A DNA stretch of 64,000 bases from VAZQ01 sp963817015 (GCA_963817015.1 CAWFMV010000019.1:558001-622000); one strand, 5' to 3'. Counted from the stretch's first letter, positions 1 to 9,137 are shown. The notes: generated by a model not told the origin, from the letters alone. Translations and numbers: made by a program.

Positions 1-87
1 GTAATTACATCTCGGTCAGGCTTGCCTTCCGGGGCTCGCCTCCCCATTCTTCCCACAAAGATGTTCTGGCGCTACCGGAGCCTGCCC

Positions 88-404
88 ATGACCCAGACCA
101 GCAACCGTTTCTTCGACGAGGTCGCCCGCCTGATGAACGACGCCGCCGGCGTCGCGCAGGGTATCAGGCGCGAGGTCGACACCATGTTCAAGACGCAGGC
201 GGAGAAGTGGCTGCGCGACCTCGACCTGGTCAAGCGCGAGGAGTTCGAGGCGGTCAAGGACATGGCCCGGCTGGCGCGCGAGGAGAACGAGGTGCTGCGG
301 ACCCGCATCGCGGCCTTGGAGGCTAAGCTTTCCGGCGGTCCATCGGTATCTCCAGCGTCACCGCCGCCGCCACGCCGAGCGATCCGACCTCGCCGGCGGC
401 CTGA
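88..404 (+). CDS. ubiK: UbiK/BMFP-family accessory factor, probable frameshift near the 3' end
   Basis: Small soluble coiled-coil protein of the UbiK (YqiC, BMFP) family, which helps the aerobic ubiquinone-biosynthesis Ubi complex. The start MTQTSNRFFDEVARLMNDAA, followed by the helical stretch VKREEFEAVKDMARLAREENEVL and the ending RTRIAALEAKL, is the family pattern and covers almost the whole normal length of 80-105 residues. I chose the ATG at 88 because the family begins there and the upstream in-frame residues look untranslated. The reading frame runs on into rplY, but shifting frame around 331-345 gives a short Ala/Pro-rich tail ending at the TGA at 402-404, so one indel is likely. Housekeeping context with rplY. 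Confidence 0.75.
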
Positions 405-532
405 CGTCGGGCGTCCGAAATCCCTGTTTTCATTTCAAGAACTTGCCGGTATAAGCCCGGGCAGCCCGCGGCCCCGACACCCCTGGAGGCAGGCCGAGGC
501 TATTTCGTCATCCAATTCAAAGGGATACTACA

Positions 533-1270
533 ATGGCGACCATCCAGCAGCTGAAGGCGATGGCGCGTCCGCGTGGCAGCAAGGGGGCTGCCCGGGCGGA
601 GCGTCGCCAAGGCCGCGTGCCGGGCGTGATCTACGGCGACAACCAGGACCCCATCACCATCTCGGTCGATCATGCCGAGCTCAAGCGCCGCATCTATGCC
701 GGGCGCTTCCTGAGCACGATCTACGAGATCGAGCTCGATGGCGCGAAGCACCGGGTGATCCCGCGTGATTTCCAGCTCGATCCGGTAAAGGATCTGCCGG
801 TTCACGTCGACTTCATGCGGCTCGGCAAGGGCGCCAAGATCCGCGTGCGCATCCCGATCAAGATCTTGAACGCCGACCAGTCACCGGGCGTCAAGCGCGG
901 CGGTACGGTCAATATCGTGACTCACGCGATCGAGGTGCAGTGCGCGCCGGAAGAGATTCCGGAAGCGATCGAGGTCGATATCGCGAGCCTTGAGATCAAC
1001 TATTCGAAGCACCTGAGCGACATCGCACTGCCCAAGTCCCTGCGGGTGGTGGAGCGCATCGATCCGACGCTCGTCACTATCGTGCCGCCGTCAGGCTATG
1101 CGGAAGAAATGAAGGCGGCGGCGGAAGCGGCGGCTGCGGCCGCGGCGGCTGCTGCGGCGGCGCCAGTGGCTGGTGCGCCGGCAGAGGGTGGCGCGGGTGC
1201 TCCAGGCGCGGCTGCGCCGGCACCCGGTGCGGCTGCTCCGGCGGCAGCGCCCGCTGCGCCGAAGAAATAG
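533..1270 (+). CDS. rplY: 50S ribosomal protein L25/general stress protein Ctc
   Basis: Binds 5S rRNA in the large ribosomal subunit. The protein has 245 residues, the long CTC form: an N-terminal L25 beta-barrel (about residues 5-95, with RRQGRVPGVIYG), a TL5-type C-terminal domain (about 100-190), and a low-complexity Ala/Pro/Gly tail after residue 195 that is common in alphaproteobacteria. ATG at 533 follows a purine-rich AAAGGGA at a sensible distance. It is followed by pth after 135 bases that contain an inverted repeat. The rplY-pth-ychF order is conserved in the Bradyrhizobium group. Confidence 0.97.
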   Translation: MATIQQLKAMARPRGSKGAARAERRQGRVPGVIYGDNQDPITISVDHAELKRRIYAGRFLSTIYEIELDGAKHRVIPRDFQLDPVKDLPVHVDFMRLGKGAKIRVRIPIKILNADQSPGVKRGGTVNIVTHAIEVQCAPEEIPEAIEVDIASLEINYSKHLSDIALPKSLRVVERIDPTLVTIVPPSGYAEEMKAAAEAAAAAAAAAAAAPVAGAPAEGGAGAPGAAAPAPGAAAPAAAPAAPKK

Positions 1271-1300
1271 TGTTGCTTCGCCTCCTCAACGTTTGGTGGG

Positions 1301-1386
1301 GGCGAATAGCGAAATAGCGAAGGGCGAATGGCGGGGTTGGGAAGAAACTGATCTCCCTATTCGCTACTCGCCACCCGCTATTCGCC
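1301..1386. repeat. Imperfect inverted repeat between rplY and pth
   Basis: The left arm is made of GGCGAATAGCG-like units and the right arm carries the complementary CGCTATTCGCC-like units, each repeated two or three times. The outer 11 bases (1301-1311 and 1376-1386) are exact complements. The whole could fold into one long hairpin in the rplY-pth leader. Short direct units nested in an inverted repeat resemble dispersed palindromic elements of Rhizobiales rather than a classical terminator, as there is no T tract. Confidence 0.6.
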
Positions 1387-1405
1387 TTCTTTGCGCAGGC
1401 GAAGC

Positions 1406-2014
1406 ATGCTGCTCCTCGTCGGTCTCGGCAACCCCGGCGCCAATCACGTCGGCAATCGCCACAACATCGGTTTCATGGTGGTGCAGGCGATCGCCGCGCG
1501 CCACAACATCGCGCCGTGGCGGCGCCGCTTCCAGGGCGTTGCCGTGGAAGGCCCGATCGGATCGGAGCGTGTGCTGCTGCTGTTGCCCGGCACCTATATG
1601 AATAAGTCGGGACGCGCCGTGGCCGAGGCTGCGCGCTTCTACAAGCTCGAGGTTGGGCAGGTCGTGGTCTTCCACGACGAGCTCGATCTTGCCCCCGCCA
1701 AGGTGCGGGTGAAGACCGGCGGCGGGGTCGCGGGACACAACGGCCTGCGGTCGATCACCGCGCACATCGGCAATGACTATCGCCGCGTTCGTATCGGCAT
1801 CGGCCATCCAGGCGATAAGCATCTGGTGCACCCGCATGTGCTGTCCGACTTTGCCAAGAGCGAACGGCCCTGGGTGATTGCGTTGTGCGACATCATCGCC
1901 GACAACGCCGAGCTTCTGGTCAAGGGCCAGGACGCCACGTTCCAGAACAAGGTCCACCTCGCCATGCAGGCGAAGGGATTTTCCGACAGCAAAGAGCAGG
2001 CGCCGAATGACTGA
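1406..2014 (+). CDS. pth: Peptidyl-tRNA hydrolase
   Basis: Releases tRNA from peptidyl-tRNA dropped by stalled ribosomes. From MLLLVGLGNPG the catalytic set is intact: Asn9, His19 (in NRHNIGF), the YMNKSG motif around residue 66, Asp91 in FHDELDL and GHNGLRS near 110. About 202 residues, normal for the family. I chose the ATG at 1406 over an in-frame TTG 15 bases upstream because the family starts at MLLLVGLGN. It lies between rplY and ychF. Confidence 0.96.
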   Translation: MLLLVGLGNPGANHVGNRHNIGFMVVQAIAARHNIAPWRRRFQGVAVEGPIGSERVLLLLPGTYMNKSGRAVAEAARFYKLEVGQVVVFHDELDLAPAKVRVKTGGGVAGHNGLRSITAHIGNDYRRVRIGIGHPGDKHLVHPHVLSDFAKSERPWVIALCDIIADNAELLVKGQDATFQNKVHLAMQAKGFSDSKEQAPND

Positions 2015-2062
2015 CGTCGTCACCGCCATCCGGAGCGGCGCGCTGCACGCGAGAGATTAGCA

Positions 2063-3170
2063 ATGGGATTCAAGTGCGGCCTTCTCGGCCTGCCGAATGT
2101 CGGCAAGTCGACCGTCTTCAACGCGTTGACCGCGACCGCGGCGGCGCAGGCCTCGAACTATCCATTCTGCACGATCGAGCCGATGGTGGGCGAGGTGCTG
2201 GTGCCGGACCCGCGGCTCGACACGCTCGCCAAGCTCGCCAAGTCGGCCGTGATCAAGCCGGCGCGCCTCTCCTTTGTCGACATCGCGGGCCTCGTCGCCG
2301 GCGCGTCCAAGGGGGAGGGGCTGGGTAACCAGTTCCTGGCGCATGTGCGTGAGGTGGATGCGGTGGCGCATGTGGTGCGCTGCTTCGTCGACAACGACAT
2401 CACCCACGTGGCCGGCAAGGTCGATCCGATCGCCGACATTGAAATCATCGAGACCGAGCTGATGCTCGCCGACCTCGAAAGCCTCGAGAAGCGCGTCGAC
2501 AATCTCGCCAAGAAGGCCAAGGGCAGCGACCGCGACGCGCTGGAAGCCAAGGGTGCGCTCGATCTCGTCAACCGCGCGCTCGCGCTCCTGCGGGACGGAA
2601 AGCCTGCGCGCCTGGTCGAGCGCACGGCGGAGCAGGAGAAGCCGTTCCGGATGCTTGGCCTTTTGACTGCGATTCCGATGCTCTACGTGTGCAATGTCGA
2701 CGAGGCATCGGCTGCGACCGGCAACGAGCTCTCACGCCTCGTCGAGGCGCGCGCGCAAGCCGAAGGCGCGGCTTGCGTCGTCATCTCGGCCAAGATCGAA
2801 GCCGAGATTGCGGTGCTGCCGCCATCCGAGCGGGCCGACTACCTGGACGCGATCGGGCTCAAGGAGCCTGGCCTCGATCGCCTGATCCGCGCCGGCTATG
2901 GGCTGCTTGATCTGATCACCTACTTTACCGCCGGGTCCCAAGGAGGCTGCGGCGTGGACGATCCCGCGTGGCACCAAGGCGCCGCAGGCGGCGGGCGTGA
3001 TCCACACCGATTTCGAGCGAGGGTTCATCCGCGCCGAGACCATCGCTTACGACGACTATGTCAGTCTGGGCGGCGAGGCTGGCGCGCAGGCGGCCGGCAA
3101 GATGCGGCTCGAGGGCAAGACCTACGTGGTCGCGGACGGCGACGTGATGCACTTCCGGTTTGCGAACTAG
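2063..3170 (+). CDS. ychF: Redox-regulated ATPase YchF (Obg-family), one frameshift
   Basis: Universal Obg-family P-loop NTPase that prefers ATP and binds ribosomes. It starts MGFKCGLLGLPNVGKST (Walker A) and has the G3-like DIAGLV and NVDE motifs, then the YchF helical domain. The frame breaks near 2935, where a GGG run in the Phe-Thr-Ala-Gly-Pro-Lys region seems to hold one extra G. In the other frame the C-terminal TGS/ubiquitin-like domain continues normally (IPRGTKAPQAAGVIHTDF to the end DVMHFRFAN) up to the TAG at 3168-3170. The joined protein is about 368 residues, the usual length. A broken copy of so conserved a gene argues for a sequencing error. Confidence 0.93.
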
Positions 3171-3266
3171 AAGTCCTGGGCTTGGTCCGGGTTAGAGCCA
3201 GTTTCGAAAAAGATCATGCTCAAACGGCTTTGATCCGATGCTGATCGGATCAAAGCCGAGGAAGCT

Positions 3267-3557
3267 CTACATCTGTCCGCGATTGCGGATGGCGCCGAGA
3301 TGCTCGTTGATGCGGAAGGTGATCAGGATGAATTCCGCGACGATGCGGGCGGTCAATATCCCGATCAGGACGCCGAAGAGGCTGGCCACCATCATCAGCA
3401 GGCCGCTGAACGGGTTCACCGCCATCATCAGCAATCCGGTGAAGAGGTTCGAGAGTCCAAACAGCACCGACAGGCCGACCGCGAGCCAGTAGAAAACCTT
3501 GATGATCGATGGTGTTATGAATCGTTCCCACTGGAACAGGTCGCGTAGATCGAGCAT
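3267..3557 (-). CDS. DUF4282-like small membrane protein
   Basis: A 96-residue protein with two or three hydrophobic segments (about residues 18-47 and 50-82), matching the DUF4282 pattern of a short soluble start (MLDLRDLFQWERFITPSIIK) then membrane helices. Function unknown. The ATG at 3557 is preceded by a strong AGGAGG Shine-Dalgarno sequence, so the long upstream in-frame extension is not coding. It is convergent with ychF and divergent from the MaoC gene. Confidence 0.8.
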   Translation of the reverse strand: MLDLRDLFQWERFITPSIIKVFYWLAVGLSVLFGLSNLFTGLLMMAVNPFSGLLMMVASLFGVLIGILTARIVAEFILITFRINEHLGAIRNRGQM

Positions 3558-3747
3558 GAGGCCTCCTCTCGACGGGCGCGGCGGCGGAGACTGCACCTGT
3601 GGCCGATTTGGGTCAATCGAGGCGTCAATCGGTTGCGTTTGTGCCCATTTGGTGACAGGGATCGGGCGGCGGGAACTTATGAGGGCTTTTTCCCCCGATT
3701 GCTGCTGGTTGATCGTCCGTCGCTCATCCCCAGGTTCCGAAATCGCC

Positions 3748-4228
3748 GTGCCGCAACGCCATTGGGAAGATTTCAGTCCGGGAAGCGTCTCGGAGTTCGG
3801 ACCGCGACACGTCACACGGGACGAAATCGTGGAATTCGCCGCGGCGTTCGACCCCCAGCCGATGCACCTCGATGAAGCGGCAGCACGCGCCAGCATGCTC
3901 GGTTCGCTGGCGGCGTCCGGTTGGCATAGCTGCTGCCTGCTCATGCGTATGATCAGCGACGGCTTCCTTGGCCAATCGCACTTCCTGGGAGCGCCCGGTG
4001 TCGACGAGGTGCGCTGGCTCAGGCCGTTGCGGGCGGGCGAAAGCATCCGCGTCCGCGCGACCGTGCTGGAGACGCGGCCCTCACGCACCCGACCGCAGAC
4101 TCGGCTTCGTCAGGTTTCTGTTCGAGCTTCTCGATTCCTCGGGCGCCGTCCTGATGACCCTGACCGTGAGCCCGATGTTTGCGCGCCGCGATGCGGCCAG
4201 CGCATCGAGCGACGGGGTGGCTAGCTGA
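3748..4228 (+). CDS. MaoC-family dehydratase, frameshifted
   Basis: Hot-dog-fold MaoC-like hydratase, expected to hydrate enoyl-CoA-type substrates. The hydratase motif FDPQPMHLDE is intact, and the WHSCCLLMRMI and GVDEVRWLRPLRAGE segments are typical. The reading frame shifts around 4095: after ETRPSRTRP the conserved GFVRFLFELLDSSGAVLM segment continues in another frame and ends at the TGA at 4226-4228. That stop overlaps the ATG of the next MaoC gene (TGATG), so the two are translationally coupled. I took the GTG at 3748 as start because similarity begins at PQRHWEDF; an ATG at 3679 is an alternative. Confidence 0.85.
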
Positions 4229-4716
4229 TGCGGTTCTTCGAGGACATGCGCGTCGGCGACCGGGCCGAGATCGGCCGCTACACCTTCACAGTCGAGGAGA
4301 TCAAATCGTTCGCACAGCGTTTCGATCCGCAGCCGTTCCATCTCGACGAAGCCGCCGCTGCGCAATCGCTGTTCGGGGCGCTCTGCGCCTCCGGCTGGCA
4401 CACAGCCTGCATGTGGATGCGGCTTGCGGTGGAGTACCGCCGGCGCGAGGACGAGGAGCGCCGTGCGCGCGGCGAGCCGGTCGCGGCGCTTGGTGTGTCG
4501 CCCGGCTTCCGTGAGCTGCGCTGGCTCAGCCCGGTCTTTCCCGGCGACACCATCACTTACGCCACCGAGATTGTGGAGCTGCGCCCATCGGCGAGCCGGC
4601 CCGAATGGGGTATCATGACGTCACGTAACACCGGCACCAACCAGCGCGGGGAGCCGGTGTTGTCGTTCATCAGCTCGGCCTTTGTCGAGCGCCGGGCACG
4701 TCACTTGGAGCGTTAA
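4228..4716 (+). CDS. MaoC-family dehydratase
   Basis: Second hot-dog hydratase, 162 residues, with the FDPQPFHLDE catalytic motif (Asp/His) and the conserved CASGWHTACMWMRL and FRELRWLSPVFPGDTI stretches. It overlaps the stop of the preceding MaoC gene by one base and its own TAA overlaps the ATG of the MFS gene, so the three form a tight operon. The two MaoC proteins probably make a heterodimer or act in sequence on one acyl-CoA substrate; the substrate cannot be read from the sequence. Confidence 0.92.
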   Translation: MRFFEDMRVGDRAEIGRYTFTVEEIKSFAQRFDPQPFHLDEAAAAQSLFGALCASGWHTACMWMRLAVEYRRREDEERRARGEPVAALGVSPGFRELRWLSPVFPGDTITYATEIVELRPSASRPEWGIMTSRNTGTNQRGEPVLSFISSAFVERRARHLER

Positions 4717-5925
4717 TGACTGTTGCGGGCGGTGAGACGATCGAAAGGCCTGAGGCGCGAGGCGAGGAGCGCCGCGCCGCCGGCGTCGCCTGCGGGGCGC
4801 ATGCGCTGCATGACGGCTACACCGATCTCATCGTCATAATGCTGCCGATCTGGCAGGCCGAATTCGGTCTCGGCTATGCGGAGCTCGGCCTGATGCGCGG
4901 TCTGTTCGCCGGCACCATGGCGGCGTTTCAGATCCCCGCTGGTCTCGTGGCGGAGCGCCTGGGAACGCCGATGGTGCTGGCCGGCGGGACTGCGCTGGCG
5001 GGGCTTGGCTATTGTTTCGCCGGCGCGAGCGCGGGCTTTGCGCTTCTGCTCGTGGCGTTGGTCATCGGCGGGCTCGGCGCCAGCACCCAGCATCCGCTCG
5101 CATCCGCCCTGATGGCGCACGCATTCGCGGGCGCCCGCTCCATGAAGGCGCTCGGCACCTACAACTTCGCGGGTGACATCGGCAAGATGACGGTGCCGGC
5201 GGTCGCGTCGGTCATGCTGGTGGCGATGCCGTGGCGGCCGGTGCTGGCGCTGATCGGAGCCTGCGGGCTCGTTGCCGCCGCCGCGATCTATCTGCTGACG
5301 CCGCGCTACAGTGCGGAGCCCAAGGCCGCGACCCAGGATGCGACAGCAAACGTCGCGACGTCGGCTCGGACGATCTCGCCTTGCTTATCCGGTTCTCGTG
5401 TCGATCGGCGTGCTCGACAGCGCCACCCGCATGGGCTTCCTGTTGTTCCTGCCGTTCGTGCTCACCGAAAAGGGCGCGAGCCTGCCGACCGTCGGGCTTG
5501 CCTTGACGCTGGTGTTCGCCGGCGGCGCTGCGGGCAAGCTCGTCTGCGCCTTCATCGGCGCGCGCATCGGGGCGATCGCCACGGTGTGGCTGACCGAGGG
5601 ACTGACCGCAGTGGTGATTGTCGCGCTGCTGCCGCTGCCGCTCGAAGCCGCGCTTGTGCTCTTGCCGTTGATCGGGATCGCCCTCAACGGCACCTCCTCG
5701 GTGCTCTATGGCTCCGTGCCCGATCTGGTGACCCCGGAATGGCGCGCGCGCGCATTCTCGATCTTCTATACCGGGACGATCGGGTCCGGCGCGCTTGCGC
5801 CCGTGCTCTATGGTGTTGTCGGCGATCTTCTCGGAGTGCCGGCGGCCCTGCTAGTCGTTGCCGGAGTTGTAACCTTAACACTACCTTTATCGCTGGCGCT
5901 GCGTCCGGCGCTGGCGAGGCGATGA
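4716..5925 (+). CDS. MFS transporter, frameshifted
   Basis: Major facilitator superfamily carrier of about 400 residues and 12 predicted helices. The N-terminal half (HALHDGYTDLIVIMLPIWQAE, then helices to about 5330) and C-terminal half (from YPVLVSIGVLDSATRMGFLL to ALRPALARR, stop 5923-5925) lie in different frames, with the break near 5350-5385. The HALHDGYTDLIVIMLPIWQ signature resembles fosmidomycin-resistance (Fsr)-type MFS proteins. Its ATG overlaps the stop of the MaoC gene, so it may move the compound that pathway handles. Substrate unknown. Confidence 0.85.
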
Positions 5926-6028
5926 ACGCAACGCCGCTCCACCGATGCATCAAATTGTATCGATCCCCGCAACGGTTTTCTGAGCGTTCCATCCTATAGT
6001 GGGATACAGGCGTCGACGGAGGCGTCGA

Positions 6029-6289
6029 ATGGAACGTAGATATCAATCGCGGTCGCGCACGCTGAAATCGGCGCGCATCCTGCTCAACCACCATCAGTCG
6101 GTCATTGACTGCGTCGTGCGCAATCTGTCGCCGACCGGCGCCTGTCTGAAGGTGGAAACCACGTTTGGTATTCCGGACCGTTTTGATGTCATGTTCGACA
6201 TCGACAAGACGATCCGCACCTGCCGCTTGATCTGGCACAAGGACAGGCAGATCGGGGTGGAGTTCGAGAGCGACGGCAAGGCGGCGTAA
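6029..6289 (+). CDS. PilZ-domain protein
   Basis: An 86-residue single PilZ domain beginning MERRYQSRSRTLKSARI. The RxxxR-type c-di-GMP contact region is present near the start, and the VRNLSPTGACLKVE strand corresponds to the (D/N)xSxxG motif. IRTCRLIWHKDRQIGVEFE is the closing beta segment. I chose the ATG at 6029 because GGAGG lies six bases upstream; a longer GTG start at 5999 would add only an Arg-rich lead. Likely a c-di-GMP-responsive or degenerate PilZ adaptor; partner unknown. Confidence 0.88.
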   Translation: MERRYQSRSRTLKSARILLNHHQSVIDCVVRNLSPTGACLKVETTFGIPDRFDVMFDIDKTIRTCRLIWHKDRQIGVEFESDGKAA

Positions 6290-6448
6290 GCACGCAACAG
6301 GCGCCTTCAGCATCCGTTGACCATAGCGGGTTCCGATTCAGCTTCTCTTGACCATGTGGTGCGGGCAGCGCACCGCAGTGCGCCGCATTAACACGGCGGG
6401 AAGGGCTCGTGGCTAAGCCTTGAAGCGGGGATTTTAGGGGAGATCACG

Positions 6449-6901
6449 ATGCCAATTCGCCAAGGCGCGATCCTTTTCACGTTGCTCTGCACCGTCGCGA
6501 TCACGGTCGCGCACCAGATCGGCTCCGGCCCGGACCGGCTTGCGAGCCTGGCTGGCCGGATCGCGGGCGCGGGCACGAGCGAGGCCACGGGTAGCATCGA
6601 TCCCGCTACGCAGACCGGATGGATCGACCTGAGCGACGAGCAGCGCGGCTTTCTCTTCCTTGGCGTGATGAATCTGACCGATGTGCCGGATGTCGAATTG
6701 CCGGAGACCGCGACGCTTATCGGATTGCCCGCCGTGCTGCCGGACTTTGTCGAGCTGCAGGACCTGCCCGCCATGGTGACGCGCAAGATTCCGACGGTGC
6801 GGCCCTACAAGTTCGTCAAGCTCGACGATCGCATTCTCGTGGTCCGACCCGCCGACCGCGTCGTGGTGTCGGAAATTCCTCGCTATCGCCTGCTGCCATA
6901 G
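6449..6901 (+). CDS. Exported or membrane-anchored hypothetical protein, DUF1236-like tail
   Basis: 150 residues with an N-terminal hydrophobic segment (ILFTLLCTVAITVA) that may be a signal peptide or anchor. The C-terminal part, VTRKIPTVRPYKFVKLDDRILVVRPADRVVVSEI, resembles the DUF1236 pattern common in rhizobial exported proteins (a Val-rich strand ending in D-R-I-V-x-V-x-P). No catalytic motif. Function unknown; the signal and the lack of Cys suggest a periplasmic structural protein. Monocistronic between the PilZ gene and a convergent minus-strand gene. Confidence 0.65.
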   Translation: MPIRQGAILFTLLCTVAITVAHQIGSGPDRLASLAGRIAGAGTSEATGSIDPATQTGWIDLSDEQRGFLFLGVMNLTDVPDVELPETATLIGLPAVLPDFVELQDLPAMVTRKIPTVRPYKFVKLDDRILVVRPADRVVVSEIPRYRLLP

Positions 6902-7012
6902 TCAAACGCAAAGTCGTCAAAGGCGAAATCATAAAAAGAAACGCGTGCGACGTTGCCGCCGCACGCGCCAGAGCCGAATAGTAGCCGGCCCCATCCCCAA
7001 CTGGTTTGCTCT

Positions 7013-7399
7013 TTAACGCTGTGCAGTGCGGGGCGTCCAGTCGGCGCCACCCTTCCACTTGCCGAGACTCTCCGCGATGATCTTCGTCGACTGCATCGCC
7101 GACTGGCTCAGATGCGCGTACTCGGTGATCTCACGCTGAACGCGGGCACCTTCCTCTTCCAGCATGTCGCGCAGGGTCTGCAGCTCGGTGATCAGCCGGT
7201 CGATCTCTTGGACCGACGATCCGGCCACGCGCTGCAGCAGCGTCGAGATGTTGTTGGCGACCAACTCGCTGTCCATCTCAGGCGAGCGGCGGAGGCTGGG
7301 GCCGTCGCGGCGGACAAATTCCCGGATCTCTCCTTCGACCGCGGCTTCGGCCGCCGGCTGATCGAGATCCGCAGGCTTGCTGCTAACCACAAGTGTCAT
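7013..7399 (-). CDS. Hypothetical alpha-helical protein
   Basis: 128 residues from the ATG at 7399 (a TTG at 7405 is also in frame). The GGGGG tract nine bases upstream of the ATG favours this start. The sequence is acidic and helical, with a likely coiled coil over LLQRVAGSSVQEIDRLITEL and QTLRDMLEEEGARVQREITE, and ends in SLGKWKGGADWTPR. No enzymatic motif and no signal peptide. Similar small proteins are widespread in Bradyrhizobium-like genomes without known role. Confidence 0.65.
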   Translation of the reverse strand: MTLVVSSKPADLDQPAAEAAVEGEIREFVRRDGPSLRRSPEMDSELVANNISTLLQRVAGSSVQEIDRLITELQTLRDMLEEEGARVQREITEYAHLSQSAMQSTKIIAESLGKWKGGADWTPRTAQR

Positions 7400-7405
7400 G
7401 TTCAA

Positions 7406-7877
7406 TTACCCCCTGCTCCGACCCCGCGGGAGAGCGCGCTATGCACGTTCCTCTCGCGCGACGGATAGCGACATCAGAATGTGACCAGATCGCGGCCACA
7501 CCCCATTCGTCCACCGTCGTCAACAGCGCGCGATGTTCAGACGTGTGGCGATGCTGTGGCGCGTCGTGCGAAAGCGGCAGGATGCAGACGCATTCGCTAA
7601 CATGGTACCGGCGGAGGACTTGTCTCTGCCATGCAAGTTAACAGCGTATGCGACATTGCATCGCTGATTCGTACCAATTGCAGGCTGAGTTCCAGATATT
7701 TTCGAATCACGCAGATGGTTGTTGCTGCTGCGCGACTGACGTCATGCTTGTGGGATCGAGCAGACAGTAACTCATGGTGACAGGCGCCTCGGCCTGCTTT
7801 TGCTCGAATTGTGGATGCTTGGATGTGACGTCGATCGCAATCGTGACGGGCGATACGGTCGCAGCTCTCTCGATACA
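7406..7877. other. Intergenic stretch of about 470 bases with no supported gene
   Basis: This is the upstream side of the minus gene ending at 7013 and the downstream side of the next minus gene. Short open frames on both strands lack a ribosome-binding site and recognisable composition. A perfect TGACGTCA palindrome sits at about 7738. I see no terminator or repeat. Confidence 0.5.
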
Positions 7878-8675
7878 TCAGTAGCCGACAATGATCTCTG
7901 CGACCGCTGGCTTGATTGCTTTCACTGTGGCGTCGGTCGACGCCAGCTCTGCAGCGGCCAGCTCGATCGCGTTGGGCGATGCCTTGGTGTCGGCGCGCAT
8001 TGACACGCCGACCTTGCAGCCGCCTGCAATCGACTCAAGCGCGCCTCCCTGCCAATCGCTGACCGATCCTTCGTTGCTGCTGCCGAAGCCTTTGAGCTTG
8101 AACGGCTTGCCGTTCAGCCGCTCGAGCTGGGCAATCTGCAGCCCGAGCTTGAGGCCCTTCGGTGCAGTCCACGTGGACTGACCGTTGATCACGATCAGAT
8201 AGGTGCCGCTGCGGGACGTCTCGTTGTCCCACCAAACTTCCAGGCGTCGTTTCGGATCCTTCGGAAACAGCACGGTCGCCATCAGCTTCTTGCCTTCGGA
8301 GGCATCGACCTCCGTGAACACGATGTTCTCCGGTTTGTAAGCGGTCGCGAGCTTGAGGTGGCTTGAGTCCTTCGCAAAGGCGCCGCCGCAAGTGACGGCT
8401 CGCGCCGGCTGCGCGGGTGGCTGGGCCGGTGGATACGATGTCGGCTGCCGCTGCGGTTGCGTCTGCGATCGCGCTGGTGCTGTCTGCACGGGGCTCGATG
8501 GTGAAGCTCGTCGCTCAAGCGGGTCGGGGGCCGGCTCGCGCTGGATCTGCCGCGGCGACAGCTCCTCGGTGTAGATCTTCGGATCAGGAAACGGCGAGCG
8601 CTGCTGCGCTGATGCGAAAGACGGAGCGGCAGTTCCCACAGCGACGAGCGAAACAAGCAACCAGCGACTTGCCAT
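7878..8675 (-). CDS. Exported hypothetical protein with Pro/Gln-rich linker
   Basis: 265 residues from the ATG at 8675, which follows a GAGG six bases upstream; another ATG at 8687 is in frame. Signal peptide MASRWLLVSLVAVGTAAPSFASA, then a disordered Pro/Gln/Ser linker (about residues 25-95), then a globular region starting at VTCGGAFAKDSSHLKLATAY with two or three Cys. The segment KKLMATVLFPKDPKRRLEVWW and the ending VKAIKPAVAEIIVGY look like a beta-rich periplasmic domain. No family recognised. Confidence 0.72.
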   Translation of the reverse strand: MASRWLLVSLVAVGTAAPSFASAQQRSPFPDPKIYTEELSPRQIQREPAPDPLERRASPSSPVQTAPARSQTQPQRQPTSYPPAQPPAQPARAVTCGGAFAKDSSHLKLATAYKPENIVFTEVDASEGKKLMATVLFPKDPKRRLEVWWDNETSRSGTYLIVINGQSTWTAPKGLKLGLQIAQLERLNGKPFKLKGFGSSNEGSVSDWQGGALESIAGGCKVGVSMRADTKASPNAIELAAAELASTDATVKAIKPAVAEIIVGY

Positions 8676-9060
8676 CCCTTGCCTCATAGCCCCACGAAAT
8701 GCCCCAGCCCTGCAGCATACAGAAGTTTGTGGCCGTTTGGCGTGCTTCAAAATTCGTGTCCATCGTTTGAATGGCTGACGAGAAGACGCCGGCCATGCAC
8801 TTAAGTCTTCGCACTGTTGAGTGACGGTTGCAGTGCACGACGGCATTGTTTGTGTATGCGCAGTGGGTCGTTCAATTCGTCGCTTTCGGGCCTTCATGAG
8901 TTCAAATGAGGCCGTGCTTCTTTGTGGATGGCTGGTGCGGTCCAAGTCGCCGACGAAATTGGTCGTGATCAATCAGCCGTTGCTTTTGCGGTTTGTCGAC
9001 CCGCTCCGACACGTGTTGTAGCGATCGCCGCAGATGCGGTCGGAGGTAAAGAGTAGGTAG
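8676..9060. other. Intergenic stretch of about 385 bases with no supported gene
   Basis: It lies between two minus-strand genes. Short frames are present, such as about 66 codons on the plus strand from 8821, but none has a ribosome-binding site or a recognisable protein. It presumably carries the promoter of the exported protein starting at 8675. Confidence 0.45.
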
Positions 9061-9110
9061 GCCAAAAATAAAGAGACCCGGATCGCGGGGGGGGGGGCGA
9101 TCCGGGTCTC
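9061..9110 (-). terminator. Rho-independent terminator with a homopolymer loop
   Basis: A perfect 14-bp stem (GAGACCCGGATCGC at 9073-9086 with its complement at 9097-9110) closes a loop of ten G on the plus strand, ten C on the transcribed minus strand. Reading on the minus strand, the stem is followed by a T-rich stretch (TTTATTTTTGGC, 9072-9061), so it terminates the small exported gene that ends at 9157. Confidence 0.85.
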
Positions 9111-9116
9111 GGAGAA

Positions 9117-9137
9117 TGCGGGTGGGGGGAACCCGCA
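9117..9137 (-). terminator. Second small hairpin with G-tract loop
   Basis: A 7-bp perfect stem (TGCGGGT, 9117-9123, with ACCCGCA, 9131-9137) closes a loop of six G and an A. It lies between the stop codon of the minus gene at 9157 and the larger terminator, so the two hairpins are in tandem in the same 3' untranslated region. Confidence 0.5.

Noticed and set aside
6953..7468. Long plus-strand frame opposite the 7013-7399 gene
   Set aside because: It is the antisense shadow of the helical minus-strand protein, which has a clearer start and coding bias.
7738..7745. TGACGTCA palindrome as a regulator site
   Set aside because: An eight-base palindrome is expected by chance in 64 kb of GC-rich DNA and nothing nearby supports it.
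8821..9021. Open frame of about 66 codons on the plus strand between minus-strand genes
   Set aside because: No ribosome-binding site, no recognisable protein and codon use unlike the neighbours.
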